NCBI GenBank assembly: GCA_029267355.1
Contig: JAJUJA010000009.1
Coordinates: 1 to 34,378, forward strand
Source of the DNA: Elusimicrobiota bacterium
GTDB taxonomy: Bacteria > Elusimicrobiota > Elusimicrobia > Elusimicrobiales > UBA9959
Reading direction: 5' to 3'
Length of the DNA: 34,378 nt
Shown here in pieces: positions 32,647-34,378 of this stretch; position 1 is the stretch's first letter; each line of letters opens with the position of its first letter. Both the position numbers and the translations under genes were made by a program. The notes under the pieces were generated by a model, which worked only from the letters and a program-made list of their open reading frames with translations, was not told where the DNA came from and searched no databases.

Positions 32647-34287
32647 CTATCTGGCCTTGAAGGCCTGTTTGAGAGCCGCAGCTATAAAGTCCATATCGGC
32701 AAGAAGGCCTTTCTGCCTTTTCTCTATTTCCTTGGCGTTTATCTTCTCTGAAAATCCGGCCGGCTCATCCGCAGCCGACAGGACAAGGGACGCGCCTTCT
32801 ATCGCGGTTTTCAAGGCCGTATTCTTGGCATTTACTCTTGCCATTGTTTCGTAGGTTTTTCTGTCAAATTTAACAGTTTCGGAATATTTTTCCGAAGCGG
32901 CCGTTCTGCAAAAGCTCCACGCTATTTCATTGGCTGCAATAAGCGAGCCGAGCTTGAAAGTCACATGCTGATGCCTTGTAAGCTTATTTATCCTGCATTC
33001 TTCAAGAACCGCCGTCAAAGCCCTAAGGGAAAGGGCGCACACATCGGCCCCGACATTGGGGTTTGTCTTGACAAGATTTTCCATTTCTTCGGCCATTGAC
33101 ATATAAAAGCCGCCTCTCGTTTTCAGATGCTCCTGCCATCTGCCCCTGTAAATCGTCATTTCCATAACTTCGCTGGTGCCTTCATATATGCATGTTATCT
33201 TTATGTCCCTTTTGATTTTTTCAACAGGAAAATCTCTCGTGTATCCGTAACCGCCCAGCGCCTGTATGGCGTCTTCAGCCGCTTTGTTTCCGGACTCAGT
33301 GGCCCAATACTTGGCTATGGCGCCCTCTGTCTGAAGGCCGTGCTCGCCGGAGTCAAGTCTGCCTGCGACATATTCTATGTAAGAGCGGGCGGCCTCAAGA
33401 TTTGCAGCATGCGGCACCAGAAATTTATGCGAATACCCCTGCTTGTCGCAGAGAGGACCGCCGGCCTGTATTCTCTGCTGCGAATATCTTATGGCGTTTT
33501 CAAGAGCTTCCCAGCCGGCGCCAAGTCCGAAAGCCGCCACCATGAGTCTTGTGTATCCGAAAACGGCCTGCGCCTGCAGAAGACCTTTTCCTTCCTCGCC
33601 GCCTATGAGGTTCTCAACGGGCACAAAAACATTATCAAGAGAAAGGCCGCTTGTATTTGAAAGCCTTATCCCGTGCTTATCTTCATGATGATTGGGTGAA
33701 AATCCCTCATAGCCCTTCTCAACCAGAAACCAGCTGGGACCGCCGGGGGCCATGGCAAGAACGGTATAAAGGTCCGCTATGCCTCCGTTTGAAATCCATT
33801 GTTTGGCTCCCGTTATGGAATAACCGGCCAGCTTTCCGTTCTTTATTACATGCTCGGCTCTTGTCTTTAAATTGACCAGATCGCTGCCGGCATCGGGCTC
33901 TGTGGCGGCATAGGCGACCATAAGCCTTTCTTTCGCTATGCGTTTAAGCCATTTTTCCTTCTGCTGTTCAGTTCCGCCTACATTAAGCGGATCCGTTCCC
34001 AAAAATGTGGCAAAAACGGAAGTTGCTATGCCCAGGTCTATTCTGGCCAGCTGTTCGCATATTCTGTAAATGTCATATGTCCCGCCGGATACCCCGCCGT
34101 ATTCGGCCGGGATCATCAGCAAATGCACACCCAGTTTATCTGTGTCATACATTTCCCTGAGCACTTCCAGCGGACATTCATTTGCCGCATCCTTTTCCCT
34201 TATATAATCGTAAGTGATCTTTTTTCTGGCATAGGCCCTGAGGCTGTCCAGCATCAAATTTCTGCTTATAGAATCCAAAGAAGGCAT
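32647..34287 (-). CDS. Acyl-CoA dehydrogenase with C-terminal extension
   Basis: This flavoprotein oxidises or, in a bifurcating complex, forms saturated acyl-CoA. Marks are the ATEPDAGSD signature at about 128-136, KQWISNGG at 162-169, QALGGYGYTRDFPVEKIKRD at 342-361 and IYEGTSE at 367-373, where E369 is in the position of the catalytic base of short-chain enzymes. Typical members have about 380 residues; this one has 546, with a mainly helical tail of about 155 residues resembling that of larger acyl-CoA dehydrogenases. The exact acyl-CoA cannot be told. GGAGG precedes the ATG at 34287, and etfB and ferredoxin-etfA follow at once. Confidence 0.93.
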   Translation of the reverse strand: MPSLDSISRNLMLDSLRAYARKKITYDYIREKDAANECPLEVLREMYDTDKLGVHLLMIPAEYGGVSGGTYDIYRICEQLARIDLGIATSVFATFLGTDPLNVGGTEQQKEKWLKRIAKERLMVAYAATEPDAGSDLVNLKTRAEHVIKNGKLAGYSITGAKQWISNGGIADLYTVLAMAPGGPSWFLVEKGYEGFSPNHHEDKHGIRLSNTSGLSLDNVFVPVENLIGGEEGKGLLQAQAVFGYTRLMVAAFGLGAGWEALENAIRYSQQRIQAGGPLCDKQGYSHKFLVPHAANLEAARSYIEYVAGRLDSGEHGLQTEGAIAKYWATESGNKAAEDAIQALGGYGYTRDFPVEKIKRDIKITCIYEGTSEVMEMTIYRGRWQEHLKTRGGFYMSMAEEMENLVKTNPNVGADVCALSLRALTAVLEECRINKLTRHQHVTFKLGSLIAANEIAWSFCRTAASEKYSETVKFDRKTYETMARVNAKNTALKTAIEGASLVLSAADEPAGFSEKINAKEIEKRQKGLLADMDFIAAALKQAFKAR

Positions 34288-34297
34288 CTTTCCTCCG

Positions 34298-34378
34298 TTA
34301 ATTTGCCGAAACTTTCTCGGCTCTGGATATTTTTTCAGATATCTTGGCGGCCTGAGACCTCAGCTCATCGGCTTGAGA
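34298..34378 (-). CDS. C-terminal end of an upstream gene (cut by window edge)
   Basis: The minus-strand frame from the window edge gives 26 residues ending in RAEKVSAN and a TAA at 34300-34298, 10 bases before the acyl-CoA dehydrogenase ATG. The composition (charged, Ala-rich helix) looks coding, and the spacing matches the operon style of this region. Too little remains to identify it. Confidence 0.5.
   Translation of the reverse strand, partial: SQADELRSQAAKISEKISRAEKVSAN

Overview
All recognisable genes in this 34.4 kb window read on the minus strand, so the region is best followed from high to low coordinates. The organism looks like a Gram-negative bacterium: there is an outer-membrane-type beta-barrel candidate and there are many inner-membrane-anchored proteins with long exported parts. 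A ferredoxin-fused EtfA and complete HutH/HutU/HutI suggest an anaerobic or fermentative, amino-acid-using lifestyle. The overall style (compact one-strand operons, a deoxyhypusine-synthase-like protein, large low-complexity envelope proteins) made me think of Elusimicrobiota. That is an impression only; no marker gene here proves it.

Region 1 (34378 to 18884) is a tightly packed run of 13 complete genes plus the tail of another, with gaps of at most 39 bases and several overlaps. In order it encodes an acyl-CoA dehydrogenase, EtfB, a ferredoxin-EtfA fusion, a membrane histidine kinase, a CHASE2-adenylate/guanylate cyclase, a DUF3307 membrane protein, a macro-domain protein, a DnaQ-like exonuclease, HutH, HutU, YajQ, HutI and a HAD phosphatase. 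Its promoter lies outside the window.

Region 2 (18883 to 7869) is the most unusual part: six consecutive large genes that I cannot assign to any known family (called A to F in transcription order). Each product has a short, usually basic N-terminal tail, one membrane segment near the N terminus and a long Gly/Ser/Ala/Asn-rich exported stretch. The C termini differ: a Cys-containing domain (A), a glycine-zipper-like helix (B), bundles of membrane helices (C, D, E), or a very long part with coiled coil, cysteines and two GNN[S/T/A] repeat arrays (F). C, D and E share a short aromatic-glycine motif; C and D also share two N-terminal motifs. Gene A has its own promoter with a large dyad upstream. 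Genes B to E follow a second, near-consensus promoter. F sits behind a 307-base structured spacer, and a strong hairpin terminator ends the cluster. I read it as a multi-component cell-envelope apparatus of unknown function.

Region 3 (7845 to 5797) is a two-gene unit with its own good promoter: a bacterial deoxyhypusine-synthase-like protein followed by the probable beta-barrel protein. Region 4 (5710 to 1) is a DNA-metabolism operon: dnaX, recR, a short comEC, nadK and recN (cut by the window edge), mostly joined by ATGA overlaps or very short gaps. I saw no tRNA, rRNA, CRISPR array, insertion sequence or phage gene.
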